Positions 24,980-36,628 are shown, numbered from the stretch's first letter. The stretch: 64,000 nt of DNA from Takakia lepidozioides (GCA_030704615.1 CM060731.1:69544756-69608755); one strand, 5' to 3'. Notes: a model not told the origin generated them from the letters alone. Numbers and translations: made by a program.

Positions 24980-25562
24980 GCGAGGAGAGTTGGATCTGCA
25001 CTGTTCTTCCCCCTTATGTGGACTTATCTTGTTGATGCCTCATTTATAATTTAGCAGTTTCAACTGTAGCAGATGGTTGAATTCTCTCAGAATTTTTTTG
25101 CACTGGAGGAAACGATTTTATATGTTCCATATGTGGCTCATGGGCTATGCCGGGATAGGGACCGGGGCCGTGAACGTGGTAGGGACCATTATCGGGACCG
25201 GGACCATGAGTACTATCGGGTCCGAGACCGGGACCGAGAGAAGGATCGCGAGTTTTTCAGTGACAGAGACCGAGATAGAGAGAGGGATTACCACAGACGT
25301 GCTCACAATGATAACCGTCAGAGAGACAGGCATGGAGAGCGTGATAGGTGGAGAAGTCGTTCCCGCAGCCGAAGTCGAGACTGGCATGATAGAGCAAGAG
25401 ACCGCAGCCAACGCACAGTTTCCCCTGATCGGGAAAAAAGGTATTTTTGCCATTCTTTTATGCAATGTTTTGACAGGAGATCATCTTTGGATTCATAGGT
25501 CTCCTGGTTTTCAACTTCCTTCCTGGGTTAGGGATCTTCTAGAAGTATGTGAAGTGGGTCTC
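24980..25562 (+). repeat. Source copy of inverted PRP38 exon duplication
   Basis: This segment (intron end, RD/RS exon, following intron) recurs in reverse complement at about 48530-49100. Matching runs include GTTGGATCTGCACTGTTCTT at the left edge and CTCAAAAACTCCCATC at the right edge. Confidence 0.9.
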
Positions 25563-25979
25563 AAAAACTCCCATCACTGTAATGAATCTTCTCCAATTAT
25601 TTTTGCTCCTCACAAATAGGGCTAAAATGTTGTGCGAGGGGAATCTAATGAGGACTTTTAAGAGGGTTGTGGACCTGGCAGTGTAGTAGATATAATGGCC
25701 AGTATTGTGGCAGTCTATATTGAAAGTGAACTTGTGTTTTTTTGAGCCATGATAGTGTGCTTGTGCCCAGATCAACTCGACGGGGACGGATGAAGGACGA
25801 TGACCCATTGGAGGATGGGGAGCACCGTGTGGACTGGGAAGAGACGAAGGAGAAAAGGAAAAGGAAAAAGAAGAGAGAAAAAAGATCCAGTGACTGACGG
25901 GACTGACAATGCCAACCCTGAAATTGCAGAGGCTAATCGGTTGCGGGCGGCCTTGGGTTTGAAGCCACTTAGGCCATGA

Positions 25980-26769
25980 TCTGATGGCCAACAGGTGGTC
26001 ATTTGCTGATGATGGGTCTTAGTTTCACGTATGTACCCTTAATTAGTGTATGCACTGTAAAGACATTTGGTTGGAACCTCTCCAAGTGAAAATTACCAAT
26101 AGCAAGCATGGTAGTGGTCAGGGGTCTAGGCGATAGTTTGCAGGCAGTGGGCCATTCTTTTCCAACTTTCTTTCCGAGTTGGATTGTAGTTATACAGTAA
26201 CTTAGGGCTTTCTGTGCACCACATGTTATCAAATTGGCAACGTTCAACACCCTTCGTGTTTCTGATCTCAAAAGGGCAACACTACATACACCAAAGTCAA
26301 ATGACTGGGTGAAAATTACTGGGGCTCTGTCCACTGTGTGCTGCAATGGCTCAGAAAGGGGTTAGTTTCCCCTCGACGCATGAGGCGGTAGCCGAGTGGT
26401 AGCCCCGAGTTTCAGAAGGCCCCGGTCTGAGGGCTAGGATCATCTCAATCTGACGGCTCACAAGAGCAGGAACCTTACAGACGGAAGGTGCCTTCCTCTC
26501 GAGGATACCTCACTTACCCATGCCTGATAATTAATAAAAATGGAATATTCTTAAGAAAATTCGTTTTTATTATTTAGGCACCTCACCAAGGTAATTTCCA
26601 AACATTAGACCTTTTTTTAAATTAATAAAAGGGGGATAGGGGCCCTTTTAATCAAATTAAATAAAAATAGAGTCATATCCATGGAAAAAATAACCACAGT
26701 GGAGGCCGTGAGGACTTGCTGGGGGGGGGGGGAACTTCCCCATGACTGTAGCAAATCAGAAGGAGAGAT
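25980..26769. other. Intergenic, with a tRNA-promoter-like (SINE-like) segment
   Basis: No protein gene. At 26386-26406 there is a Pol III A-box-like run (GGTAGCCGAGTGGTAGCC) followed by about 130 bases ending in AATTAATAAAAATGG. A convincing B box is missing, so this is at most a degenerate tRNA-derived SINE. A poly-G tract of about 13 lies near 26720. Confidence 0.35.
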
Positions 26770-28200
26770 CAGAGGGGGTTTATTGAGTGTTTGAAGGGGA
26801 TTGAAATGCTAAGAGGAGGGGTAGACCATGGCGTAAGAACAAACAAGGCAGAGGAAACCCTGCTGCAGCTACTGAGCCAGTTTTGCAATGGAGCTCTAAG
26901 AACAATGTAAGCTGCTTTAGAATCGAGAAACAGCAGAGACAATGAGGGGAGGCAGAAAGGCGGGATGCTCTAGCCTGCGAGTTCAGAGCTGCAAATGCTA
27001 CAAACCGAGAGGCGAGCGATTGGTGCTTCAGATTCAGAACTTCAGTTGAGTTTTTAACTTTGAAACTCGAGCTTTCTTGTGACACACACATTGTAATCAG
27101 CCTCCTCCCCATCACAAGGGGACCTCCCATTGAGTGGGGATGGAGTCTTTCCAATCAAAGCGCTTGTCGGGAAGACTAGTGCCAAGCAGGTTGCCTTTGC
27201 CCTAGGACTGCATGAAATCTTGAAATAGCTTCCTTCCTCGTTGTTCAAAAGATCTAGAAATAGCTGCACACAACGAATCCCACGTTTTTCTCCCCTCAGT
27301 CAACAAATCATGAAAAGTGTGGAACAAGACAGATCTGCGTCTGGGGGGATTGCCCTCATAGACATATGAACACCTTGACTTCCAGATATTCCATAAAGTA
27401 TGGGCTCTGAGCGAGGCCCACACTGGACAGAGAGTTTGCACCTAACCTGGCACCATGTTGAAAAGCAACAAAGACTGAGGAGGAGGGGAGAGGTAGGTGG
27501 GAGAGCTAGGTGGCCCAATGAGAGTAGAACCCCAAAACCTTTCTCCAGATACTACCCGAGAAATTGCAAGACAACAGGCAATGTTCAATGGACTCTGGTT
27601 CTGACAGACAGAGAGGGCAGGTAGGATTGTCTTGGTCTGTGGTTAGCTTGACTGGCAGGATTCTGTGGGTCAATTTCCATAGAAAACCCGAGACCTTTGC
27701 TGCCATGTCTTTCCTCCAAACGTCCTTCCAGATTTTGGCCCAGTTAGACTGGGTGAACTGCAGATTGCTCCATTTTGAAGACCATCTTGTCAAAAAAAGA
27801 ATGGGGCGGGTTGATGAGAGAGTAACTCAGCTTGACCTTGTAGGCAAAAAATGGTGAATGTTTTTTGTCCATCCAATTCCACTCGTAGGGTCAAATTGCA
27901 GATCCGCCAGTGGACACTTGAGAAACCAGGTGAACGATTGATGGACAGCCCATTGAATTTCCATTCCCTGTGGTGGCAAGGGGTTGGCATTTCCAAGCAT
28001 ATCTAGCACCCTGACATGGTATAGGTTCCGCTTGTCCAATGTTATTTCACCGGAGTATGCGAGGTTGCCAACACTGTCTGGTATGAAACCCAATCTTGTG
28101 GCCTCCATGTCATGAATTTCCAGAATCAGAGCCATTGTTACAGAATTGCGTTGATCAGATGCCACCCCTGCACCTCCCACAATTACAGCCTTTTCGTCAT
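26770..28200 (-). mobile_element. LINE 3' part with zf-RVT domain (family B)
   Basis: The minus strand at 27793-27506 encodes a typical plant non-LTR retrotransposon C-terminal domain: WAKIWKDVWRKDMAAK, FLWKLTHRILPVKL, then the zinc knuckle CPLCLSEPESIEHCLLSC. Upstream (28180-27827) and downstream (27441-27202) frames continue the same polyprotein with breaks (PQGMEIQWAVHQSFTWFL; LWNIWKSRCSYVYEG). Endonuclease and RT cores are absent, so it is a 5'-truncated copy. It differs from family A but shares the VWRKD...ILPV block with 44820-45062. Confidence 0.8.
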
Positions 28201-28235
28201 TCCACAGCTACATTTTCCTGATCTTGCACCTACAA

Positions 28236-29378
28236 GAATTGAGTACGGTGGCGCACTCACTTTCGAGACTGACAAAGGATCGGAACAGACAAACATCAGT
28301 TCTCTAAAACAACATGCATAACCCTCATTTCCTGTCAACCAGAATTGAGTGCGGTGGCGCACTCATTTTTTGGACACCTTCCATGACATCTATGAAATCA
28401 TATTCATTGCAGGCACTCCATCTCTACTCAGTCAATGGCTCCTTTGTCACTTCCTCTTCCACATTGTGTGCTCATTCTAGAGGCAGAAACTGAGTGCGCC
28501 ACCACACTCAAAACTGTACAACTATATATTCAGATAAAAACCAGATTTTCCATCTCACAAATTGTCATTTGTCTCACCCAAGTCCGCTACAAAAAAATGG
28601 GTGCGGCAGCGCATTCAATTCTGGGCATCACTCTGTCTCTCATTCAGCCGATTCCATATCAACTTCGACTTACTACTGTCTTCAAATATCTGCGAGTCCA
28701 CTATTAAAACTGAGTGCGCCACCACACTCAGTTTCCAGGGTGTTCTGATGTTTTTCCCAAAACTAAAAAAGAATGCTTTCCAATTTCCACAATCATTTTC
28801 ACCTTATAGTTCATCTCAGACATCATCAAATCAACCATCTACAGGTGCTCAAAAAATTGAGTACGGTGACACTCATTTCTTGGAGCCCTCCACTTTGTCT
28901 GCCTGCTTTCTGTTGCGAGCACACCAGGGTCTTTACCTCTGTCCACGAAGACGGTGGACCACACCTCAGAACTGAGTGCGCCACCGCACTCAGTTTCAAG
29001 GTTATCGTTTCTGTCATTCTAAAAACTCAAAAGAGATCTTACTTTGAATGAAACACACTTTCTAACTATTGTTTCACCTCTCTCATAAGCAAACCGACCA
29101 TTCTATGGTGCTCCAAAACTGAGTGCGGTGGCACACTCAGTTCTGGGAGCCCTCCATTCTGTCTGCCTACTTTCTGTTTTGAGTTCATTAGGGTTTTCAC
29201 GTCTGTCCAAGAAGATTGTCGACCATACCTCAGAACTATGTGCACCACCCCACTCAGTTTCCATGTTAGAGTTAATGTGATTCTCAGAACTCATAAGAGA
29301 TCTCACTATGGAATAAACACACTTTCTATCTATCATTCACCTCAGTCAATAGCAACTCAATGATTCTATGGTGCTCAG
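28236..29378. repeat. Tandem ~260-bp array with nine short palindromes
   Basis: Nine copies of a 24-base hairpin sequence occur at about 28238, 28344, 28489, 28600, 28709, 28856, 28971, 29118 and 29235. The copy at 28971-28994 is a perfect inverted repeat: ACTGAGTGCG, loop CCAC, then the complement CGCACTCAGT. Others differ by a few bases. The loop is CCAC in some copies and GTGG in others, so they alternate in direction. Spacer sequences are also related: CTGGGAGCCCTCCA, TGTCTGCCT and TTTCTGTT recur at 28874 and 29137, and CACACTTTCTA recurs between units. The repeated unit is about 260 bp. The array ends at the acceptor of a valyl-tRNA synthetase exon. Confidence 0.9.
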
Positions 29379-30232
29379 AAATTGTGGTGGTGGCCACTAC
29401 ACGGCCTGAAACTATGCTTGGAGACACAACCGTAGCTGTACACCCTGAGGACCCACGCTACGAGCACCTTCACGGCAAGTTTGTAGTGCATCCGTTCAAG
29501 GGGACGAAGATCCCTATCATATGTGATGCCACGCTTGTTGACATGGCATTTGGAACATGTGCTGTCAAGGTGAGATATGACTACTGAGGTTTTTAGTTTT
29601 GTAATGAGTTTGTTGGAAATGAAGTTGTCTGTCTTTCACATTTGTACAGACAGTAGGACAGGTTAGCAACATTTGGTTTGCAGTAGCATAGAGTTCCTTT
29701 GGGATCATAAGCAACAAAAGCACACGGACTTCCGTCATCCCTGCAGATCACCCCAGCTCACGACCCCAACGATTTTGAGGTGGGAAAGCGACATAAATTG
29801 GAGTTTATCAACATTTTCACGGATGATGGCAAGATCAACAGCAATGGGGGCAAGGCATATGAAGGCATGAAACGCTTTGATGCTCGTGTGGCTGTAGTTA
29901 AGGCCTTGGAGGAGAAGGTAGGTCTTTTTCTTTTAATGTCCTGGTATCAGTTGTTTGGAGCATGTCACATCGTTGAGCATTAGAGACTTTCCCAGGAAGC
30001 TAGTTTGTTAAGGTCATGGCCAGGGCTTGACCTTGCGCATACTCACACCTATGGATTGAAGTTTTACAGATTGGCATATCCTCAGTAAGCTGTTGTATGA
30101 TAATAGATAAATACTTTGGTTGGTTCAACTTGAAATGGCAGGGATTGTACAGAGGGGTTGCCGACAATGTGATGAGGCTTGGTATTTGCTCAAGAAGTGA
30201 TGATGTGAGAGCCCATGATAAAGCCACAATGG
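29379..30232 (+). pseudogene. Valyl-tRNA synthetase fragment, editing-domain exons
   Basis: Three exons with GT-AG introns: 29379-29569 ([34 protein letters not shown]), 29747-29917 ([39 protein letters not shown]) and 30142-about 30232 (GLYRGVADNVMRLGICSRSDD). These belong to the CP1 editing domain of ValRS, which clears mischarged tRNA. The catalytic HIGH and KMSKS regions and the anticodon-binding part are absent. Exon 3 has a 2-base loss after SRSDDV relative to the family, after which the conserved EPMIKPQW is readable only in another frame. The left edge is the palindrome array and the right edge is a LINE. This is a non-functional gene piece. Confidence 0.85.
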
Positions 30233-30461
30233 TATGACGCCTTAATTATGTGAATGATTGTTTTGAATCTTGTTCACTTTGTCTCCATAAGTACATATTT
30301 CCATTCATTGTTGGAAAGTTATCAAGCAAGCACAGCGCCTGGCAACAAGAAGCTGATTTATGGTGATCTGGGTCTGATCAAGGAAGATGAGAATCAGCAA
30401 GAAGTTTATCAACTGAGATTGTAGCTCGTTTGCATGCTAGTGGCTCATTCCTAGAGACTGT
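30233..30461. other. Remnant intron or flank between ValRS fragment and LINE
   Basis: No coding signal is recognised. The sequence ends with GACTGTACTCATTGGCC, where the LINE family A tail begins with part of the usual tail deleted. Confidence 0.4.
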
Positions 30462-32240
30462 ACTCATTGGCCATTGACCCCACGCCCAGTTTGAGCGGGA
30501 ACAAAAGGGACAGAACGTACCTCTGTCAGGGGCTGAGGTTGGTAGTAAGACTTACCTCCATATATAGAATTAATCCGAGTTTTCCAGATATCCTCTAGAA
30601 ATCCCTTCACACAAGCATCAATCTGTTGTGTGTGATTTGCCCAAAAACTAGGCCTCAGGAGGGCCTGGGCTTTTGGCTCAGCCTCGAGACTTTCAAAGTT
30701 GGTAAACAGGGGTACAGGCATAATACCCTTAATAGATTTGAAGAGAGCGTCTCTTTGGTGAGAGAACCCCGGACAGTGTATCAGAAAATGAATATTGTCT
30801 TCAGATTGCCCACACAACGGGCAATTGCACTCTCTCTTTCCTCTCTGCTTCTGTTTGTTGTTCAAAGATAGGCTTCCTGCCCTGAGTTTAAATTTCAGTC
30901 TAGTGCCGAGAGTGGGTAGACCCTTGAGGTCATCCAAGATGTCCTCCCCCATGTCACAGACTGGAAACAAGTTCAGGGAAGTTTTCTGCCTAACTTCATT
31001 TTCATCAGACAATCTCATGGCAACAGACATGGCTGAGGACACTACAGCCTCTAAGTCAGATTTATCCAGCAGGGTCAAGACTTGCGGATCCAGGTCCAGG
31101 TCCTTGAGGATCTCTTCTACTCTCTTCTGCCAGGACTTAGCCTGTTTGACAGGGCGGTCCTATTTCCAAGATATAGAGTCGATTAACTTAGGATATCTGG
31201 TGTTGGGCATATGTTGCAGCTGACCCCACCATCTGACCTTGAATTCATCTCGTCGGGAGCTTAAGGACGGAATGCCAAACTCACCCCGAACAGCCACATT
31301 GGCTGTTTTGGAGCATGCTAACATACACTCCTTAAGCACCTCCATTTGAATGGATTCTAGAGACTTAGCCTGGTTGGAGTTATCAACCCATATAGCAGAT
31401 CCGTACTCCAAGGCAGGTCTAATAACGCGACAAAGCATGGTTTTCTTAACCTCAGAGTTGACCCCTCTGCAGTGGAAAAATTTAGTGAGCCCCAGAGCTT
31501 TGCCCTTGCCAGTTTGAACAACTTTCCGGATATGTGCACAATTGGAGGAGAACTCAACGCCCAGGTAAGTGTAGGAAGGGAGGACCGGGATCTCTTGACT
31601 ACCCCACTGCCACTTAAGATCACTTCCTCCCTCTCCTCTGTCGTTGAATGCTACCACTGCACATTTGCTGACATTAGCCTCTAGCCCCCAAAGATCAAAG
31701 TATCTCTTCGCGCAATCAATCAACTCCTGGAGATTGGTTGGAGTCTCCCCTATGCCTGCGAAATCATCCGCAAACATAAGAGCTGATATGGTGGTATCAC
31801 CCACCCTTAACCCAAATCCTTCACTTTCCACATCCTCGAGGAGTTGATTGATGAAAACATTGAAGAGCAGAGGGGAGAGAGTACATCCTTGAGCTACACC
31901 TTGGTTTATGTCAAAGAAGTTGGACTTCTGTCCGTTAACAGTGACACAACTTTTGGTGTGAGCATACAAGTTGTGGACAACTCTCCACATCTTTCCCTTG
32001 ATCCCACAAGACCAGAGGCGGAACCATAGGCCATCTCTCCACACTGTGTCATAAGCCTTTTTGACATCCAGGAAAAAGACATAAGTGGGTTTCCCTTCTT
32101 TTTTCCTTCCCTGGATTCTGGCTTAGAGTGAAGATATGATCCACACAACCCCTGTTTCGCCGAAAGCCAGCTTGGCCTTCGTGGAAACAACCTAATAGAT
32201 GACCGGTTCCTATCATATGAGACATTGGAGACAACTATGA
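30462..32240 (-). mobile_element. LINE family A, 3' half (RT palm to C-terminal knuckle)
   Basis: The minus strand encodes non-LTR reverse transcriptase. A frame-shifted start at 32234-32049 (EGQAGFRRNRGCVDHIFTLSQ) leads to 32044-31160 with GVAQGCTLSPLLFNVFINQL, the catalytic FADDFAGIG, the thumb region (VLPSYTYLGVEF) and RWWGQLQHMPNTRYPK. Then 31078-30464 carries the knuckle [19 protein letters not shown]. Breaks lie at about 32045 and 31160. The endonuclease and 5' part are missing (5' truncation). This is the longest copy of the family here and the reference for the shorter ones. Confidence 0.9.
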
Positions 32241-32538
32241 AAAATATTCACATTGGTTTAATGCATGAAAATTTCGGTCTGCTGATCACCAACTACCAAC
32301 ACCTATTACTTTATAAATGATAACTTGGAGTGTGCATAACTTTAACCTTCAGGTACTCGTTATTTACAATACAAAAGTTCTGTTATTTGTTTGAATAGAT
32401 TTTGACAAATAGCTAAAAAATGGAGATATATAAACATAGTTGTTCAATCTTGTTTCATCACACATACTCAAGAGTTGCATTCAATGTATTAATTGGCCGT
32501 ATCCATGATCAAAGTTTCAAATTTGTCCTTAGATCTAG
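32241..32538. other. AT-rich gap before lectin remnant
   Basis: No gene recognised; it may hold the 5' end of the lectin locus. Confidence 0.3.
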
Positions 32539-32924
32539 ATGCTTCACATGTCTAGCTTTCGTGAAGATTGGCAAAATTGCATACCCGCTCGGCATGAACT
32601 AGATAATCTCAGCGCTCTTGTTAGCCCAAATTTTCAGGACAAGCTCACGATGGAATTTGCATGTGATGTTGTCTTGGTTGACCTAAATAAACCCGCAGGA
32701 TTATTGTGGCACACTAGTACTAAGGGTACAGGCCCCAACTCTACCTCACGCAACAAAATGATGGAAATTTGATGGTCTACAATGGAGATGGTAATGCTGT
32801 TTGGGCTGCAAATACAGTGGACGCTGGAGATTGTGAAGGAGACTATATACTAAACTTACAAGATGACGGAAATTTGGTCATATATTGCATCCCTCGCGCA
32901 AATCAAAATTGGAATGCTTTTTAG
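32539..32924 (+). pseudogene. B-type (mannose-binding) lectin domain, frameshifted
   Basis: The first frame gives LSALVSPNFQDKLTMEFACD and LLWHTSTKGTGPN. One base later the second frame reads YLTQQNDGNLMVYNGDGNAV, WAANTV, then LQDDGNLVIY, stopping at TAG 32922-32924. The two xxDGNLxVY/IY motifs are the mannose-binding signature (QxDxNxVxY) of GNA-type lectins. A one-base deletion near 32737-32742, where a Cys codon is expected, breaks the frame. The third repeat is short. No signal peptide is visible in this piece. It could still be a single-domain defence lectin if the break is an assembly error. Confidence 0.75.
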
Positions 32925-34690
32925 ATGCAGGTGCATTGATATGAAAATTATTCCTTTTCATACTTGAGAGTTTAAAGAATTTCAAAGTATATGAAGGTTG
33001 GAATTGGTGAATTGACTCGAGTGCTTGTACCAGATTGCAATTGTTCCATGAATTGCTCGGCTAATCGAATATATAGATGTATTCCATGATGTATATTGAC
33101 GGTTTGCATATAAAACTTTGAACATGTGGATCGAGGAATAGCAAAAGAATCTACACTTTGATATGGTTAATGCTGCATTTGCATCACACTAGTGACGAAA
33201 TGTGCATGTCTACATGGTTTAACTATAGTGATATGTTATGCTATATGATATCTTACAAAAATCCATTTCCATTCACATGAACTATAATTCTCATGGAGAA
33301 ATGACGATCATCATGCACTCATCACAATGCATATATACCTCTATACTCTTCAACTCAAGGATAATATGTCTTACCCACGATCGACTTCATCTCATGCAAC
33401 ATGTCGACTTCTGCTGCTGCCATGAAGTTGTTTTTGGGCCCTATTTGTTTCAATGTAGTAGGCATGTTAAATTGTTTTCTGTATATTAAAATGTTACATT
33501 TTTGGCATTTATAGCAAGCTAAAGTCTTCCAATGACACCACAAGCAGGACCATTTTGTACCATTTTGTACAATAAGTTGCTAAGGTCATTGAACTGTTAT
33601 GTAGCATGCATGCAACCACACTCTGAGGCCTAGTAGCATCTATGACTAAATGTGACATGTGGCTAATCTAGCGGCTGGGCTAAATCAGGTGCTCGACTTT
33701 ACATGTCTCAAGGAACACTGGAAAATCATACCAGAACATGTCATATTCATGGCACATGTGGCACACATTGGCATTGTCCACAGTTAGGTGCACGACCATA
33801 TGGGTTGTGAAACATTGCCTCCCACACCACATAACCCACGGTGTAATGGCTCACTGGAAAATTTAACAAAACAATGTGTGAGCTTCTAGAGAAGAATTGG
33901 TGGCACTTTGACAGGAGTAGGATGTCTACATTAATCTTTGCATATTGGACTTATGTGCTTCAAAGCACCAAAGTTGCATTGCTGTATGGCAGGAAAAGCC
34001 GCACTCCTTTGAAGGTGCGGAACAAAACATCTTGCCTGCAATCTTTTTCACAGTACACAGAAGCCCTACCGGCTTTTTGTCCTCTCTCTCGCACTCGTGA
34101 AGTAAAGGGACTGCCTTCTACGTCTTCTTCCTATCGCAGCTCTCCAGCTTTACTAACAACAATAGAGTAAGTAAGGAACCCTCATAAGCCGTCAGTTATG
34201 CATGTGATTAAGGACGTGCGTGTTTGCCTTCTAACCCCCCAAATGGATCGCTCTCACTGGCTGCGATTTATTGGGCGCCCCTATTGCCATCAATAAGGCC
34301 GTTTTCTTCAAATGTGGATGTTTGGTGATTTGGATGAAATATTGCGCACAGGAGACATGTCATCGCCCTATCATACACGGATTTTGCCTTCTTCGAAAAG
34401 AAAACATACATAACGTCAAGAACACCATGTCCGGGTTCATCCGGCGTCGGATATTTCCCGGGTTCGGTACTCAATGCACTGTCCGGGTTCACGTTGTGGA
34501 ACGTTGTAAAACGCACATAGGATTGTCATATCCAAGACGGCGCCGTTTTTTCCCGGTGGTGTGACACTGACAAAATAAACAGTTTTGTTCCCTTCTCCAT
34601 CAATTTGGCAACTGCCCAACTGTTTTGGCGGTGTGGTTCAATACCCTTGACCGTTATTGGTTGATGTGTGGGGCCAATTGTACTCGGATG
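32925..34690. other. Intergenic, AT-rich; no gene recognised
   Basis: Scattered short frames only. From about 34200 onward the sequence may be the 5' flank of the MULE element (frames at 34271-34564 on + and 34516-34268 on - overlap and neither is recognised). Confidence 0.35.
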
Positions 34691-36628
34691 ATGAATTCGC
34701 GGAAATACTGAACGAGTGAAGGGCTGGACAACCATGTCTTGCCATGTTTACGACCCGAACTACGAAAGAATAATGACAATTGTCATTTGTGACATGCAGT
34801 CGGAAGATACAGAATCCCAGATGATAATATGGAATTGTTTGCTTTCAGTCATGGAGTCCAATGGACATACAAGCATAAATTTCAACGGGTTTATGGGGAT
34901 AGTGCACAGACTAACTTCAACGCTGTGCGCCGAGTATTTGGATCTGGTGATCCAAAGGTACCCATGCCTAATAGGGAGCGCACATGTCTATTCCACTGGA
35001 CTCAGTCTCTGCAGAAACATACGAAGAGGTGCATCAGAAGAGATCTGCAGGCAGAGCACATGAGGCTCTGTTTCATGTACAAGAATGCGACTACAATGGA
35101 AGAGGCTGAGACCAGGTACTAGACAGTGAGAGCATGGTGGTTCTTGTCAGGGGCTACTGATCAGGACGGTGTCAAAGAATTGGAAGACTGGTTGGTCTTC
35201 CGGCACTTCAGATACCGGCAATGGGGGGTTTTCATGACTATTGTAAGCTGCCTTTCACCTCTGCAATCCCTTATATGTGCCCAATTTCTTTCCTTGTTCC
35301 CAGAACGGTCCGCGCTTGCATGAATGACGCTCTTTCATTTTCCTTTCATAGGACATGTCCCTTGAGGACATTACGGACATGCCGTCCTGCAACCTGGCAA
35401 AAAACGTTCACGCCGCCTGGAAGCAGCAATCTGACAAAGTAGGAAGAGATCTGTACATTGCTACAACAGATAATCTGGTACGAGCTTTAACCCAACACCT
35501 GTTCACTGCCTTTGCTATCTTCGTTGGATCCCCGGACCTTCTTGCAGCCCTCAACATCAACTCTGCTGTATCTGGTCCCTTGCACCCACATCGCCCCCTG
35601 AGGAAGTCACGATATGGGCTCGCCTCTCCAATCAAGGGAGCCCCATCTGGAAGGAGAGGAAAGGAGAGGGACTTGCAAACGCAAGCTAAATACACCTCCA
35701 GGATTAGATGAGGATTCACATCGCCATGACAGAGACAACTTCTCTATACCCAAGATTTCTCCACTACAAAGTATGGCGTCCAGTAGGAAAGAGGCTGCTG
35801 GTGCATCCTCTTCCACAAAGACCTGTCCTCTACCTGCAACCCCTATAATTACGGGTTTCCAGCAGGACCACAGGGGGGCAGTGCAGGAGTCACCTTATGC
35901 TGACTCCGAATGGCACATCGAGTGAACTACTCCAGGGTCTTGTTGCAGTGAGGGCCATTAGTTATGAAAAGTGTAAGTCCAGGATAGCCAAAGGCTCAGC
36001 GGATACTCCAGCTCCGACGTTCACAAGTTTGATTCGGCCATATATGTCGAAAGAGTCGAAGACGCACAAATTCTGGTTCTGCCCGGACGATATGGCTCGT
36101 TGTGTGAATGGTACCATCCGTGACTCCTGCATTGCTAAGCCTCCCCTACCCACCATTTGGCCAGTGCGGGTGGGAACCTCCTTAACAACACTAGAGATTG
36201 GCAAGTTGGAGGACGCCGACTTTCGTCTACACCGATCTGTGGCGTCGACTCTTGGTGGCCTTGCTGCTATGGTGCCTCCTCAAGACGATACTTTGCATCC
36301 CACGAAAAAGAATGACAAAATAGTGCATCGGGTGGCTGCGGGGCCTGATCACGATGCGAAGGTGGAATCGGCCAGACTACTTCAGGCTCGGGTAACAGAA
36401 ACTATGGAAGTACCTTCACCTGGGTATGTACAGGTTTATACTTTGGTCACATCTGGGTCTGTTTTGTACGACAGGGCCTATCAGGTGACGGTGGGAAATT
36501 TTCCGGGGTGTACCTGTCCTGACTTCGTGTGCATGTGTGAGGAAGCTCTAGGAAAGAGAAGGAAATGGGTTCCCTGCAAGCATCTTTACTACATCTTTTT
36601 GCGCAGGATGTATTGTGATCCCAAATGA
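34691..36628 (+). mobile_element. MULE-type transposase remnant with SWIM zinc finger
   Basis: The pieces read, across frames: CHVYDPNYERIMTIVICDMQ (34740), then GDSAQTNFNAVRRVFGSGDP and CLFHWTQSLQKHTKR (34890-35030), the MULE C/FHW signature. Next come an in-frame TAG at about 35119, RAWWFLSG and FRHFRYRQWG (35130-35225), MPSCNLAKNVHAAWKQQSD (35360-35430), and a 243-codon frame 35897-36628. That last frame ends in a SWIM zinc finger: CTCPDF..., then CKHLYYIFLRRMY. SWIM fingers are typical of plant MuDR/FAR1-like transposases. At least two frame changes and one stop show it is inactive. No terminal inverted repeats were located. Confidence 0.8.

Larger units (their letters stand above)
21183..25979 (+). 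pseudogene. PRP38A: PRP38-type pre-mRNA splicing factor, frame broken twice
   Basis: PRP38 is a U4/U6.U5 tri-snRNP factor needed for spliceosome activation. GT-AG exons fit: 21183-21308, 21917-22076 (ETLVDKAMELDHFGGTFGG, MLQIQPEKEIVVEFIKNED), 22734-22855 (YLEPLYNDYRKLRRQLADG), 23426-23516 (HVDEYIDELLTTDYSCNIAL), 23740-23869 (RWTLEAVAQLEPRRSALEDD plus an acidic run), 24402-24472, about 25158-25440 (long RD/RS repeat) and 25771-25979 (ends EANRLRAALGLKPLRP, stop TGA 25977-25979). All introns preserve phase. Two breaks: in exon 1 near 21217-21220 the frame shifts by one step between MANRTDPTARSV and the conserved TNPQNLVEKIL; in the last exon an A6 run (25878-25883) shifts frame between KKKREK and DPVTDGTDN. 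Because everything else, including splice sites, is well preserved, assembly errors or a recently dead copy are both possible. The call of pseudogene is conditional. Confidence 0.85.

Noticed and set aside
25077-25619. A 180-codon frame rich in Gly/Thr/Ile overlapping the PRP38 RD/RS exon
   Set aside because: It is an alternate-frame shadow of the low-complexity RD/RS exon; splice sites and family match support the other frame.
26386-26470. A tRNA-Leu-like gene, from GGTAGCCGAGTGGTAGCC
   Set aside because: No B box and no cloverleaf; at most a decayed SINE.
28236-29378. A CRISPR array, from regularly spaced palindromic repeats
   Set aside because: Plant nuclear context, spacers are related to each other and longer than repeats, and there are no cas genes.
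30795-31223. A 142-codon + frame, repeated at 40395-40823
   Set aside because: Antisense of the LINE C-terminal region; its repetition follows from the LINE copies.
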